This document shows, piece after piece, positions 17,103 through 26,043 of a stretch of 64,000 nucleotides of DNA (position 1 is its first letter; each line of letters begins with the position of its first letter). The stretch lies in the NCBI GenBank assembly GCA_024707225.1, contig JANQAE010000002.1, positions 186,001 through 250,000 on the forward strand, read 5' to 3'. The notes under the pieces were generated by a model. That model worked only from the letters and a program-made list of their open reading frames with translations. It searched no databases and was not told the origin of the DNA. The DNA is from Dokdonella sp. GTDB lineage: Bacteria > Pseudomonadota > Gammaproteobacteria > Xanthomonadales > Rhodanobacteraceae. The position numbers and the translations under genes are program-made.

Positions 17103-19316
17103 ATGATGACCGTGAACGTCCTGTCGCTCCCTCCGCTGCACGATGCGGGTTCCGCATTCCCGTCGACCGGCATGCTGCAGGTCGGCGCGCATCGCGTGGA
17201 TCTGGGCGCGCTGCGCGTGATCTCGGACGACGAGCCGCCGGTGCGCCTGACCCTCAAGTCGGTGCAGGTGCTGATCCAGCTGGCGCGCCACCAGGGCGTC
17301 ACGGTCAGCCGCGACCAGCTGCTCGATACGGTCTGGCGCGGGACGCTGCCGACACCGGAAGTCGTCACGCAGGCGATCAAGGAGCTGCGCCGCGTATTCG
17401 GTGACAGCCGCGACACCGCCGAGTACATCGAGACGATTCCCAAGCTCGGCTATCGGCTGATCGCCGAGGCGCGCTTCGAGGACGAACCGCCGCGCGTCGA
17501 CGTTGCGCCCGAGACCGCTGCGCCGGCCGCGACCGAAGCGGCCGTGGACAGGCCGCCGCCGCGGCGCGAGCCGCGATTCGGCCTCGCCTTGCGGCGCGCC
17601 GCCGCGCTCGCGGCCGTGATCGGCCTCGGCGGCGCGGTCGTCGCGTTCAGCACGCATGCCTGGTCGCCGCGCAAGACCGGTCCGGCCTGGGTCGCCGGCG
17701 CGCCGTGGCTGGTGACGACCGATCCGGCGCTCGAGCTCGGCCCGGCGATCTCGCCGGACGGCACCCAGGTGCTCTATCACGTGGTCGACGGCGCCGCGCA
17801 GGCCGGGCGCGTGCGGCTGCAGAACGTGACCGGTTCGCGCGCATTGACGGTGCCGCAGCCGGCCGGCAGCAGCGACCAGTACCCGTCCTGGTCGCCCGCC
17901 GCCGGCGAGATCGTGTTCACGCGCACGCAGGCGCAGAGCTGCCGCATCCTGGCGATGCCGGCGCTCGGCGGACCGGCACGCGCGCTCGGGCCGTGCGGCG
18001 CCGATGCGGTCGTGCGTGTGGACTTTTCGCCGGACCGGCACTGGCTGGTCGGGATGGCGGCGACGTTTCCGGGCGGCGCGTCGATCGGCACCGGTCTGGC
18101 GCGCCAGCCGGTCGGCGGCGGTGCGGCCGAGCCGTTCCCGTATCCGCATACGCCCGGCGACATCGACCTCAGCCCGCGGTTCTCCCCGGACGGGCGCCTG
18201 CTGGCGTTCCGCCGCGGTCTCTTGCCGTACAGCGATCTCTACGTCATGGACGTGGACGCGCCCGATACGCTGCGGCGGCTGACGCGGTTCGGTTCGCGCG
18301 TGGTCGGGTTCGACTGGACGCGCGACAGCCGCGCCCTGGTGTTCTCGTCCGACCACGGCGGCGAGCCGGCGCTGTACGCGGTCGACGTCGGGTCGGGCCA
18401 GATCGACGCGCTCGGCATCGCGCCGGCGGTCGAGCCGACGCTGGCGCGCGAGGCCGACGTCGGCGCCTATCGCGTGCCCGAGCACCGGTTCCAGTTCGCG
18501 CTGCTCGGCGCCGATGCACCGGCCCGGCTGCCGGCGCCGTCGACGACCAGCGATCGCGAGGCGGCGCTGTCGCCGGACGGCCGCCAGATCGCGTTCGTGT
18601 CGCGCCGCACCGGCCGCGACGAGTTGTGGATCCACGATCTCGAACACGGCGACGCCTACGCGGTGACCTCGCTCGAAGCCGGTGTGCCGCGTCTGCCCGA
18701 ATGGCGCGCCGACGGCAGCGGCGTGCTGTTCGTGCTGCGCGGCGACGGTCCCGGCCGCGCGTTCGAAGTCGCGCTCGACACGCGCCGTCTGACGCCGCGT
18801 TCGCCGGCCGCGCTCGACGTGCATTACCTCAGTGCCGCGCCCGATGGCCGGCTCTATGCGGTCGCGCTCGCCGACGGCGAGCATGGCCTCTACGCGCTCG
18901 AGCCGGACGGCAAGGCCGATCTGCTCGAGCCGGGCGTCGCGTTCGCGCGCGCCGGCGATGCGGCGACCGGCCTGGTCTTCAACTATCTCGACCGCGTCGG
19001 CCTCTATCGCTGGCGCGGCAAGGACCTCCAGGCCGAGCGCATCGGCGATGCGCCGTATTTCCGTTACGAGATGCCGTGGGCGCTGGCCGGTGCCACCGCA
19101 TTCCAGGTCGTCGCCGAGTTTCCGACCCGCCGCGTCGAGGCGATCGACCTGGTCAGCGGCGCGCGGCGGCTGGTCGGTCAGGTCGATCAGGGCCTGGGCA
19201 TCACGGCGGTCAGCAGCGATGCCAGCGGCCGCCAGCTGCTGGTCTGGTTGCTCGACCGCGACGGTGGCGACATCGCTGCATTCACGTTCCGCCCGGCCGT
19301 CGCGACCGAAGGCTGA
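17103..19316 (+). CDS. Membrane-tethered winged-helix regulator with TolB-like propeller
   Basis: 737 residues in CadC-like architecture. Residues about 20-120 form an OmpR/PhoB-type winged helix (RLTLKSVQVLIQLARHQGVT, WRGTLPTPEVVTQAIKELRR, IETIPKLGYRLIAEARFE). A Pro/Ala-rich linker leads to one membrane span (LRRAAALAAVIGLGGAVVAF, about 160-180). The C-terminal 540 residues are WD40/TolB-type strands (ISPDGTQVLYHV, FSPDGRLLAFRR, LSPDGRQIAFVSRRTGRDEL). The sensor domain should face the periplasm while the DNA-binding domain stays cytoplasmic. The ligand is unknown. It is the first of three wHTH membrane regulators in this window. Confidence 0.88.
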   Translation: MMTVNVLSLPPLHDAGSAFPSTGMLQVGAHRVDLGALRVISDDEPPVRLTLKSVQVLIQLARHQGVTVSRDQLLDTVWRGTLPTPEVVTQAIKELRRVFGDSRDTAEYIETIPKLGYRLIAEARFEDEPPRVDVAPETAAPAATEAAVDRPPPRREPRFGLALRRAAALAAVIGLGGAVVAFSTHAWSPRKTGPAWVAGAPWLVTTDPALELGPAISPDGTQVLYHVVDGAAQAGRVRLQNVTGSRALTVPQPAGSSDQYPSWSPAAGEIVFTRTQAQSCRILAMPALGGPARALGPCGADAVVRVDFSPDRHWLVGMAATFPGGASIGTGLARQPVGGGAAEPFPYPHTPGDIDLSPRFSPDGRLLAFRRGLLPYSDLYVMDVDAPDTLRRLTRFGSRVVGFDWTRDSRALVFSSDHGGEPALYAVDVGSGQIDALGIAPAVEPTLAREADVGAYRVPEHRFQFALLGADAPARLPAPSTTSDREAALSPDGRQIAFVSRRTGRDELWIHDLEHGDAYAVTSLEAGVPRLPEWRADGSGVLFVLRGDGPGRAFEVALDTRRLTPRSPAALDVHYLSAAPDGRLYAVALADGEHGLYALEPDGKADLLEPGVAFARAGDAATGLVFNYLDRVGLYRWRGKDLQAERIGDAPYFRYEMPWALAGATAFQVVAEFPTRRVEAIDLVSGARRLVGQVDQGLGITAVSSDASGRQLLVWLLDRDGGDIAAFTFRPAVATEG

Positions 19317-19367
19317 GCGCGCGCGGCGCCGGCGCGGCGCCGTCAGCGCCGCCCGTGATCGGCGTCC

Positions 19368-20057
19368 CTATCGGCGATACGCGACCCAGCCGCGGAACGT
19401 GAGCGCGCAGTAGAACAGCTCGATATCGCCGAAGCCGGCCTCGCCGAGCAGCGCGACGTCCTGCTCCGGCGTCAACACCGGCAGGCGCGCCTTCAATGCT
19501 GCGATGCTGCCGTGGGCCTGCGCTGCGGATGCGCCGCCCGCAGCTGCATAGGCGGCGTAGCGCGCCAGCCATCGATCCTGCGCCGGCCCCTGGTTCGGAA
19601 AGCTGTGCTGCGCGACGACCAGCGGCGCGCCCGGCGCCAGCCGCTGCCGGATCTGTTCGAGCGTGCGGAGACGTTCGTCGCGCGGCAGGAAATGCAGCGT
19701 CAGCAGACAGCTCGCCGCGTCGAACGGGCCGTCCGGGGCGTCGTCGACATAGCCCGTATGCAGGCGCACGCGCGAGGCCAGCGGACCGAGCCGCGCCCGC
19801 GCCAGATCGAGCATCGGCGGCGACGGATCGACGCCGTCGAAGCGCCAGCCGGGTTGGCGGCCGGCGAATGCCGCCAGCTCCAGCCCGCCGCCGGCGCCGA
19901 CGACCAGCACGCGCGCGTCGACCGGTGCGCGCTCGGCCAGCAGCAGGCAGGCCATCGCGTGCAGATCGTGCAGGCCGGGCACGATGCGCGCGGTCCGCTG
20001 TGCGTACTGCGAGACCGCGGCGGCATCGGAGAACGGCGCGTCGTCCTGCGCGTTCAT
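19368..20057 (-). CDS. Class I SAM-dependent methyltransferase
   Basis: 229 residues. Motif I is VLVVGAGGGLELAAFAG, the acidic ribose-binding residue follows in FDGVDPSPPMLDLARARLG, motif II is the PFDAASCLLTLHFLPRDERL block and motif III is LAPGAPLVVAQHSFP. Rossmann-like class I fold. The N-terminal FSDAAAVSQYAQRTARIVPG and the C-terminal FGDIELFYCALTFRGWVAYR are typical of uncharacterised small-molecule methyltransferases; the substrate is unknown. It faces the regulator gene convergently and the AraC gene divergently. Confidence 0.85.
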   Translation of the reverse strand: MNAQDDAPFSDAAAVSQYAQRTARIVPGLHDLHAMACLLLAERAPVDARVLVVGAGGGLELAAFAGRQPGWRFDGVDPSPPMLDLARARLGPLASRVRLHTGYVDDAPDGPFDAASCLLTLHFLPRDERLRTLEQIRQRLAPGAPLVVAQHSFPNQGPAQDRWLARYAAYAAAGGASAAQAHGSIAALKARLPVLTPEQDVALLGEAGFGDIELFYCALTFRGWVAYRR

Positions 20058-20446
20058 CGCGCGGCCTCGCTGCGCCGATTCATCGGGGTGGCGCCGCGGC
20101 GCCGGTGCCGGGCGGCGCCGGCGACCGGTGCAAGCCGTTGCCGCGAGCAGGCGGACGCGGGCGACATGGCGCATGAGGTGGCCGGCGCATGCCGGGCCGC
20201 ATCGCGAGCGGGTGTGTATTTCATGTAACTCACTATGTTGCGAGATGCCGCGGCCGGTCAAGTCCTCGGCCTTCAGCCCGCCGGCTTGCCTGCTTCGTGC
20301 CCATTTCGACGCAGCTCGGCGACGATCCCGCACGTTCTGGCGCATCACGGCCGCTTCACGACGATTTCGCGTCGATTTCCGCGCGCCATCAGGACCTCTT
20401 GCGCCGTGCCGACTACACAGGAGACCCCGTCAACGAGGAGGTTTCC
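20058..20446. other. Divergent intergenic region (methyltransferase / araC)
   Basis: 389 bp without a convincing gene. An A/T-richer patch at about 20216-20246 probably holds the promoter(s). A strong GAGGAGG Shine-Dalgarno at 20436-20442 belongs to the AraC gene. I see no clear palindrome or hexamer pair. Confidence 0.5.
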
Positions 20447-21400
20447 ATGTTCGCTTCGCAATGGGTACCCACCGCCCAGGCCCGCCCGGCCGCCGCGGCC
20501 ACGCTGCAATGCCGCCACGTCGCCGGACCCGGCGACTGGGTCGGCGGTCCCGGCTGGGTCCTGATCGCCTGCTTCGAAGGCGGCGCCGAGATCCGCACCG
20601 CCGAGGGCCAGTGGGCGCTCGCCGCGGGCGAGGTCCAGGTCGTCGAAGGCCCGGTCGTCGTCAGCGCCGGCCGCAGTGCGGGCTCGACCTGGGGCGTCGT
20701 CGCCGGCAGCCCCGCCGAATGGAGCTGGGCGCTCGGCGAACTCGGCCTGCCGCCAGCGCGCCGCTTCGTGCCGACCGGCGACTACCGCCTGACGCCCGAC
20801 CGGCTCGACCGGCTGCGCGCGGCCTGCCTGCTCGGCGATCAGGTCCCGGCCCGGCGCGTGCTCGAGACGCTCGGCGATCCGACGCGCTGGAGTGCCGGCC
20901 TGATCGAGCAGATCGGCCGCTGCCCCGGCCGCAGCGCCAGCCAGCGCCGCCGCGTCCACGCACGGCTGCAGCGCGCGCGCAATCTGCTGCGTGCGCGCTG
21001 CTCGCAAGGCCGCCACACCCGGCAGGCCGCGGCCCTGGTCGGCTACACGGTCGGCCATTTCCAGCGGATCTTCCATCGCGTCTTCGGCGAGACCGTGCAG
21101 GGCTTCGTGCTCGGCCGGCGCCTGGAGCTGGCGCGCCAGCTGCTCGAGGGCACGCGCCTGTCGATCGGCGACGTCGGCCTGTCGGCCGGCTTCGAGTCGC
21201 GCTGGGCGTTCGCGCGCCAGTTCCGCCAGCGCTACGGCGTGACCGCCGGCGTGTTCCGCCGCCAGGCCGCGCTCGATCCCGCCCGCGTCGTCAGCGCACA
21301 GCGGCCGCTCCCGACGCCCGCGCGCGCCGCACCACGGCCGGCGGCCTTCGTCCCTAACGTCATCGCATATCCCGACGCCGCGCGGCTGCCCGCCGCGTGA
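20447..21400 (+). CDS. AraC-family transcriptional regulator
   Basis: 317 residues. The N-terminal 110 residues look like a cupin-type sensing domain (WVLIACFEGGAEIRTAEGQW, ALAAGEVQVVEGPVVVSAG). The C-terminal AraC/XylS domain has both helix-turn-helix units: TRQAAALVGYTVGHFQRIFH, then RLSIGDVGLSAGFESRWAFA with RQFRQRYGVTAGVFRR. A 45-residue Ala/Pro-rich tail follows. The start has a near-perfect GAGGAGG. Only 29 bp separate it from the TonB-dependent receptor gene, so the pair is probably one operon in which the regulator controls uptake of the receptor's substrate. Confidence 0.9.
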   Translation: MFASQWVPTAQARPAAAATLQCRHVAGPGDWVGGPGWVLIACFEGGAEIRTAEGQWALAAGEVQVVEGPVVVSAGRSAGSTWGVVAGSPAEWSWALGELGLPPARRFVPTGDYRLTPDRLDRLRAACLLGDQVPARRVLETLGDPTRWSAGLIEQIGRCPGRSASQRRRVHARLQRARNLLRARCSQGRHTRQAAALVGYTVGHFQRIFHRVFGETVQGFVLGRRLELARQLLEGTRLSIGDVGLSAGFESRWAFARQFRQRYGVTAGVFRRQAALDPARVVSAQRPLPTPARAAPRPAAFVPNVIAYPDAARLPAA

Positions 21401-21429
21401 CGCCGATCTACAGCCCCGAGGCGACCCTC

Positions 21430-24400
21430 ATGAACCGAAACGACCCATCCCCTCCCCATCGCGCGCCCGGCCTGCGCCGCTCGCTGCTCGCCCTGGCGCT
21501 CGGCCTCGCGCTGGCGCACACCGTCCAGGCCCAGGAAACCGCCGGCTCGATCTTCGGCCGCGTGCCCGACGGTCAGGCCGGCACCGTGGTGATCGAGAAC
21601 ACCGAAACCGGCCTGCGCCGCGAGATCGCCGTCGACGGCGAGGGGCGCTTCCGCGTGCCGGGCCTGCCGAACGGCCGCTACCGCGTGCATCTGGCGCGCG
21701 ACGGCCAGGTCGTCGCCGAGGCCGCCGTGCTGGTCACCGCCGGCGCCGGCAGCGAGGTCCAGCTGCTGGCCAGCCAGCCATCGGAGCTCGAGACCTATGT
21801 CGTCACCGCCAGCCGCGGCAACGCGATCGACGTGACCACGGTCGAGTCGCCGGTCGTGATCACGACCGAAGACCTCAAGAACATGCCGATCGCGCCGAAC
21901 CTGACCGCGATCGCCCTGCTCGCGCCCGGCGTGATCCCCGGCGACTCGGCCTACAGCGATCCGCCGCGCTTCAGCGCATTGCCGAGCTTCGGCGGCTCGG
22001 CGGTGTCGGAGAACGCGTACTACATCAACGGCTATCCGGTCACCAATCCGCTGACCAGCCTGGGCTACAGCGAGCTGCCGTTCAACGCGATCGACCAGAT
22101 CCAGCTGTCGACCGGCGGCTACGGCGTCGAGTACGGCCGCGCCACCGGCGGCGTCGTCAACGTCGTCACCAAACGCGGCACCAACGAATGGGAAGCCGGC
22201 GGCCAGGTGATCTGGCGCCCCGAAGGCCTGATGGCGGCGCCGCGCAACATCTACTACGGTCGCAACGGCCGCGCGTTCGGCCAGCCCGGTGACGCCGGCC
22301 GCCTCTACCAGTACCGCAACGAGAACCTCTACAGCACGCGCACCGCCTCGGCCTACGTCGGCGGCCCGATCGTCGAGGACACGCTGTTCTTCTACGCGGC
22401 CGGCGAGTTCGTGCGCCAGGAAGGCGGCGGCACCGACTCGTATGCCTCCTCGAACGCGGCGATCGAGGCCGCGCGCAGCAACGGCTGGCGCGACTACACG
22501 TACCGCACGCCGCGCTGGCTCGGCAAGCTCGACTGGAACATCACCGGCAACCATCGCCTCGAGCTGACCGGCTTCTCCGATCGCGCCAAGCAGAGCGCGG
22601 ACCTGACCGGCTTCGACTACGCGAACTTCGAGCGCAACCACATCAAGACCGGCGGCCAGTACCGCGACGACAAGACCAATACCTGGATCGCCAACTACAC
22701 CGGCTACCTGACCGATGCGCTGACCGTCACCGGCATGTTCGGCCGCTCGCGCACCGACCACGTCAACGAGCCCTACCAGTACGATCCGAGCTGCCCGACC
22801 GTCTCGGTCGCGCCCGGCGCCGGCATCGCCGGCTTCACCTACCCGACCTGCCAGTACGCCACCGAGACGCTGACCCCGGCGGGCGCCAACGACCAGACGC
22901 GCAACGGCCGTCTGGATCTGGAGTACCGCATCGGCGACCACACGCTCAAGGCCGGCTACGACTACAGCAAGGCGCGCTCGCTGATGGGCGAGGAGTTCTA
23001 TCCGGGCGGCGAGTGGTGGGAGTACCTGCGCAGCAACGATCCGAATACGCCGGTGGCGCCGGTGTTCGGCGTCGGCTCGCCGGCATCCGGCGGCGGCTAC
23101 GGTGCCGAGGGCTACTACGTGGTCCGGCACGTCAACTTCGGCCGCTCGAACCTGGAGGTCGAGCAGAAGGCGCAGTACATCAAGGATCTGTGGCAGGTCA
23201 CCGACACCGTGCTGCTCGAGATGGGTCTGCGCAACGAGCAGTTCGCGAACTACAACAGCGCCGGCGAGGCCTTCGCGAAGAAGAACCGCCAGATCGCGCC
23301 GCGCTTCGGCGCGACCTGGGACGTGCGCGGCGACTCGACGCTGAAGGTGTTCGCCAATGCCGGCCGCTACCACCTCGCGTTGCCGAGCCAGGTCGCCTAT
23401 CGCGGCGCCGACGGCATCGTCAACACTCAGGAAGCCTTCGTCTACACCGGCGTCGATCCGGTCACCGGCGCACCGACCGGTCTGACGCCGCTCGGCCCGC
23501 GCTGGTCGGAGAACAACGAGTTCGGCCAGCCGAAGGATCCGCGCACGGTCGCCGCGACCAATCTGCGCTCGCACTACCAGGACGCGGTGACGTTCGGTCT
23601 CGAGCAGGCGATCAGCGGCTTCAACGTCGGCGCCAAGGCGTCCTATCGCACGCTGCGCAGCGCGATCGACGACACTTGCGACGCACGGCCGTTCCGCCGC
23701 GCCGCACTCGCCGCCGGTCTGGATCCCGACGCGGTCGAGGATTGGCAGTTCCAGTGCGCGCTGTTCAACCCGGGCTACGCGAACACGTTCTACCAGGACG
23801 TCGACGGCGACGGCACGCTCGAGCGCTACGACCTGTCGGCCGCCGATCTGGGCTACGACAAGGCCAAGCGCAAGTACTACGCGATCGACCTGTTCTTCGA
23901 GCGTCCGTTCGACGGCGTGTGGTATGCGCGCGTGGACTACACGTTCTCGCGCAACTGGGGTAACACCGAGGGCCAGCTGCAGTCCGACTACGGTCAGGAC
24001 GACGTCTCGCAGACCGTGACCTGGGACTATCCGGAGCTGATGGAGCACGCCAACGGACTGCTGCCGAACCACCGCAAGCACCAGCTCAAGCTGCGCGGCT
24101 ACTGGCAGCTCAGTCCGGAGTGGATGATCAGCGGCAGCTTCATGTATGCCTCCGGCCGCAAGCGCAACTGCATCGGCTACTACCCGGATCAGGAGAACGA
24201 AGGCGGCGGCTACGGCTCGTACTACTACTACTGCGACGGCCGGCCGGCGCCGCGCGGCAGCTACGGCACGCTGCCCTCGTTCCAGCGGCTCGACCTCGGC
24301 GTGCGCTATGCGCCGGGCTGGGCCAAGGGTCTGACCTTCAGTGCCGACGTGTTCAACGTGCTCAACCGCCAGTCCGCACAGAACGTCGTCGAGAACCGCT

Positions 24401-24501
24401 TCCTGCAGACCTCCTCGACGACCGTGAGCTCGGCCTGGGATCGCGTGCGCAGCTACACGCCGCCGCGCTACGTGCAGTTCAGCGCGCGCTACGACTGGTA
24501 G
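21430..24501 (+). CDS. TonB-dependent receptor with carboxypeptidase-like N-terminal domain (Oar-type)
   Basis: 1023 residues. Signal peptide (LLALALGLALAHTVQA), a carboxypeptidase-regulatory-like beta-sandwich (about 40-105, IFGRVPDGQAGTVVIENTET), a plug domain (TYVVTASRGNAIDVTTVESP, then QIQLSTGGYGVEYGRATGGV and VNVVTKRGTNEWEAG) and a long outer-membrane barrel ending in an aromatic residue (YVQFSARYDW). Oar-like receptors import large or unusual ligands. A Tyr/Gly-rich loop near residue 930 (GGGYGSYYYYCDG) with a Cys pair is unusual and may be surface-exposed. Co-transcribed behind an AraC regulator. Confidence 0.93.
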   Translation: MNRNDPSPPHRAPGLRRSLLALALGLALAHTVQAQETAGSIFGRVPDGQAGTVVIENTETGLRREIAVDGEGRFRVPGLPNGRYRVHLARDGQVVAEAAVLVTAGAGSEVQLLASQPSELETYVVTASRGNAIDVTTVESPVVITTEDLKNMPIAPNLTAIALLAPGVIPGDSAYSDPPRFSALPSFGGSAVSENAYYINGYPVTNPLTSLGYSELPFNAIDQIQLSTGGYGVEYGRATGGVVNVVTKRGTNEWEAGGQVIWRPEGLMAAPRNIYYGRNGRAFGQPGDAGRLYQYRNENLYSTRTASAYVGGPIVEDTLFFYAAGEFVRQEGGGTDSYASSNAAIEAARSNGWRDYTYRTPRWLGKLDWNITGNHRLELTGFSDRAKQSADLTGFDYANFERNHIKTGGQYRDDKTNTWIANYTGYLTDALTVTGMFGRSRTDHVNEPYQYDPSCPTVSVAPGAGIAGFTYPTCQYATETLTPAGANDQTRNGRLDLEYRIGDHTLKAGYDYSKARSLMGEEFYPGGEWWEYLRSNDPNTPVAPVFGVGSPASGGGYGAEGYYVVRHVNFGRSNLEVEQKAQYIKDLWQVTDTVLLEMGLRNEQFANYNSAGEAFAKKNRQIAPRFGATWDVRGDSTLKVFANAGRYHLALPSQVAYRGADGIVNTQEAFVYTGVDPVTGAPTGLTPLGPRWSENNEFGQPKDPRTVAATNLRSHYQDAVTFGLEQAISGFNVGAKASYRTLRSAIDDTCDARPFRRAALAAGLDPDAVEDWQFQCALFNPGYANTFYQDVDGDGTLERYDLSAADLGYDKAKRKYYAIDLFFERPFDGVWYARVDYTFSRNWGNTEGQLQSDYGQDDVSQTVTWDYPELMEHANGLLPNHRKHQLKLRGYWQLSPEWMISGSFMYASGRKRNCIGYYPDQENEGGGYGSYYYYCDGRPAPRGSYGTLPSFQRLDLGVRYAPGWAKGLTFSADVFNVLNRQSAQNVVENRFLQTSSTTVSSAWDRVRSYTPPRYVQFSARYDW

Positions 24502-24514
24502 AGACGGTTCCCCC

Positions 24515-24544
24515 GTGCCGGCGCGCAGGGACGCGCCCCGGCAC
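24515..24544. terminator. Hairpin between convergent genes
   Basis: GTGCCGG (24515-24521) pairs with CCGGCAC (24538-24544), extended inside by CGCG/CGCG with a 2-nt bulge. It follows the TonB receptor stop by 13 nt and lies before the convergent PGPGW gene. No T-run on either strand, so Rho-independent activity is uncertain. Confidence 0.45.
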
Positions 24545-24551
24545 ACCCCGA

Positions 24552-24929
24552 TCAGCGCGACGGCCGTGCCGCGCGCGCCGCGCGCGCGGCACGCCAGCGC
24601 CGCACGCGGCGCGTCAGCAGCAGATCGATGCGATCGAGCAGCCGCGCGATCAGCAGCGATTCCTCGGCGAACAGGCCCGCGCCGATCACGATGACCAGCA
24701 GGCCCGGTCCCGGCAGCACCAGCAGCAGCAGGCCGATCAGCACCAGCAGCGTCGCCAGCGCGAACACCAGCGACTTGCGCACGATGCCGCCGGGCCGCTC
24801 GGTGCGGCGCCGGTAGCGCTGCTGGAAGCGCGTGCCGCTGCGGTCGGCGACGAACTGGCGGAACTGGGCGTGGAGGGATTCGAACATCGAGGGCTTGCCG
24901 TGCAGAACGTGCGTCGAGGACTCGTGCAT
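24552..24929 (-). CDS. PGPGW-family two-span membrane protein
   Basis: 125 residues. After an amphipathic N-terminus comes RPGGIVRKSLVFALATLLVL, then IGLLLLVLPGPGLLVIVIGA with the diagnostic PGPG turn between two hydrophobic segments, and an Arg/Ala-rich cytoplasmic tail. This matches the small PGPGW putative transmembrane family (function unknown). An in-frame ATG at 24887 is an equally possible start because neither site has a clear Shine-Dalgarno; the conserved part is unaffected. Confidence 0.75.
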   Translation of the reverse strand: MHESSTHVLHGKPSMFESLHAQFRQFVADRSGTRFQQRYRRRTERPGGIVRKSLVFALATLLVLIGLLLLVLPGPGLLVIVIGAGLFAEESLLIARLLDRIDLLLTRRVRRWRAARAARAARPSR

Positions 24930-25146
24930 AGCCTATCCCGCTCGGGGTACGGCGCGCAGTCTGCCGGGGCCGGCCTGAACGCCGCGCGCGGACCGTATCG
25001 GTGCCCGGGACACCGGCACTCGGCGTCGTTCGCGCGTGCACGTCTCGACAGCGGCACGGCCCGGGGCGCGGATCGCATCTCGAAAAGAGCGGCATGAACG
25101 CCGAAACGGAGCGAAAGGACCGCGTCGTTGCTTCGCGTCGTCCCGG

Positions 25147-25962
25147 TCAGGCCCAGCCGAGCCGGAAGTAGCCGCCGTCGCGGTCGACGCGCAGCGGCTG
25201 CCCGTACAGCGCCGACAGCCGTGCCGAGGTCAGCACGCTCGCCGGCGGTCCGTCGGCGAACACGCGCCCTTCGCGCAGCAGGACCACGCGGCCGATCTCC
25301 GGCACGATCTCCTCCAGATGATGCGTCACCAGCACCAGGCCGATGCCGTGCTGCGCGAGCCCGCGCAGCGTCTCGACGAACTGACGCCGTGCGACGATGT
25401 CCAGGCCGGCCGTCGGCTCGTCGAGCAGCAGTGCCTGCGGCCCGTGCACCAGCGCGCGCGCGATCAGCACGCGGCGCAGCTCGCCGGTCGACAGCGCCGA
25501 CAGGCTGCGTCCGGTCAGCGCGCCGGCGCCGCTCTCGCCGAGCGCGGCGCGCGCCCGGGCGCGCAGGTCGGCCGGGATCAGCCGGTGCGGCGGCAGGCGC
25601 TGCGCCGCGAAGAAGCCGCAGACAACCGCGTCCTCGGCCGTGAGCTCGGCGGCTGCGGCGAAGTCGCCGTGCAGGTCCGGCGAGACCAGGCCGAGCTGCG
25701 AGCGCAGGCTGGCCACGTCCCAGCGCGCCTGGCCGAGCACGGTCACCGCGGGGCCGCCTTCGCGCGCCAGCGGATAGAGCTCGCGCGTGATCAGCTTGAC
25801 GAGACTCGACTTGCCGCAGCCGTTGGGCCCGAGGACCGCGACGTGCTCGCCCTGGGCGATGCGCAGGCTGAGATCGTGCAGCACGGCGCGGCCGCCGCGC
25901 ATCACGCAGGCGCGGTCGAGTTCGATCAGCGGCGGTGCGGCGGCCAGGCAATCGACGTTCAT
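25147..25962 (-). CDS. ABC transporter ATP-binding protein (orphan)
   Basis: 271 residues. Walker A is GPNGCGKSSL, the Q-loop region RSQLGLVSPDL, the signature LSTGELRR (a variant of LSGGQ), Walker B QALLLDEP and the H-loop LVTHHLEEIVPEI. The pattern is closest to single ABC ATPases of the iron-chelate/molybdate (YlmA/ModF-like) kind. No permease or binding-protein gene is adjacent, so it must work with a partner elsewhere or have a non-transport role. ATG 25962 follows from the usual distance to the first strand. Confidence 0.85.
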   Translation of the reverse strand: MNVDCLAAAPPLIELDRACVMRGGRAVLHDLSLRIAQGEHVAVLGPNGCGKSSLVKLITRELYPLAREGGPAVTVLGQARWDVASLRSQLGLVSPDLHGDFAAAAELTAEDAVVCGFFAAQRLPPHRLIPADLRARARAALGESGAGALTGRSLSALSTGELRRVLIARALVHGPQALLLDEPTAGLDIVARRQFVETLRGLAQHGIGLVLVTHHLEEIVPEIGRVVLLREGRVFADGPPASVLTSARLSALYGQPLRVDRDGGYFRLGWA

Positions 25963-26043
25963 CGCGCGATGATCGCCGAGCGCGCCGCGGCCGGCCAGCG
26001 CTGCGGCACAATGGCCCACCGTCCGATCAAGAGGGGAGCGTCG

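Noticed and set aside
24875-24900. T-loop-like GATTCGAAC suggesting a tRNA
   Set aside because: No acceptor or anticodon stem can be formed around it; it lies inside the PGPGW protein gene.
21232-25095. 1287-residue open frame antisense to the TonB receptor
   Set aside because: It mirrors a strongly GC-biased real gene, has no recognisable motif, and the plus-strand frame matches a known family from signal peptide to barrel end.
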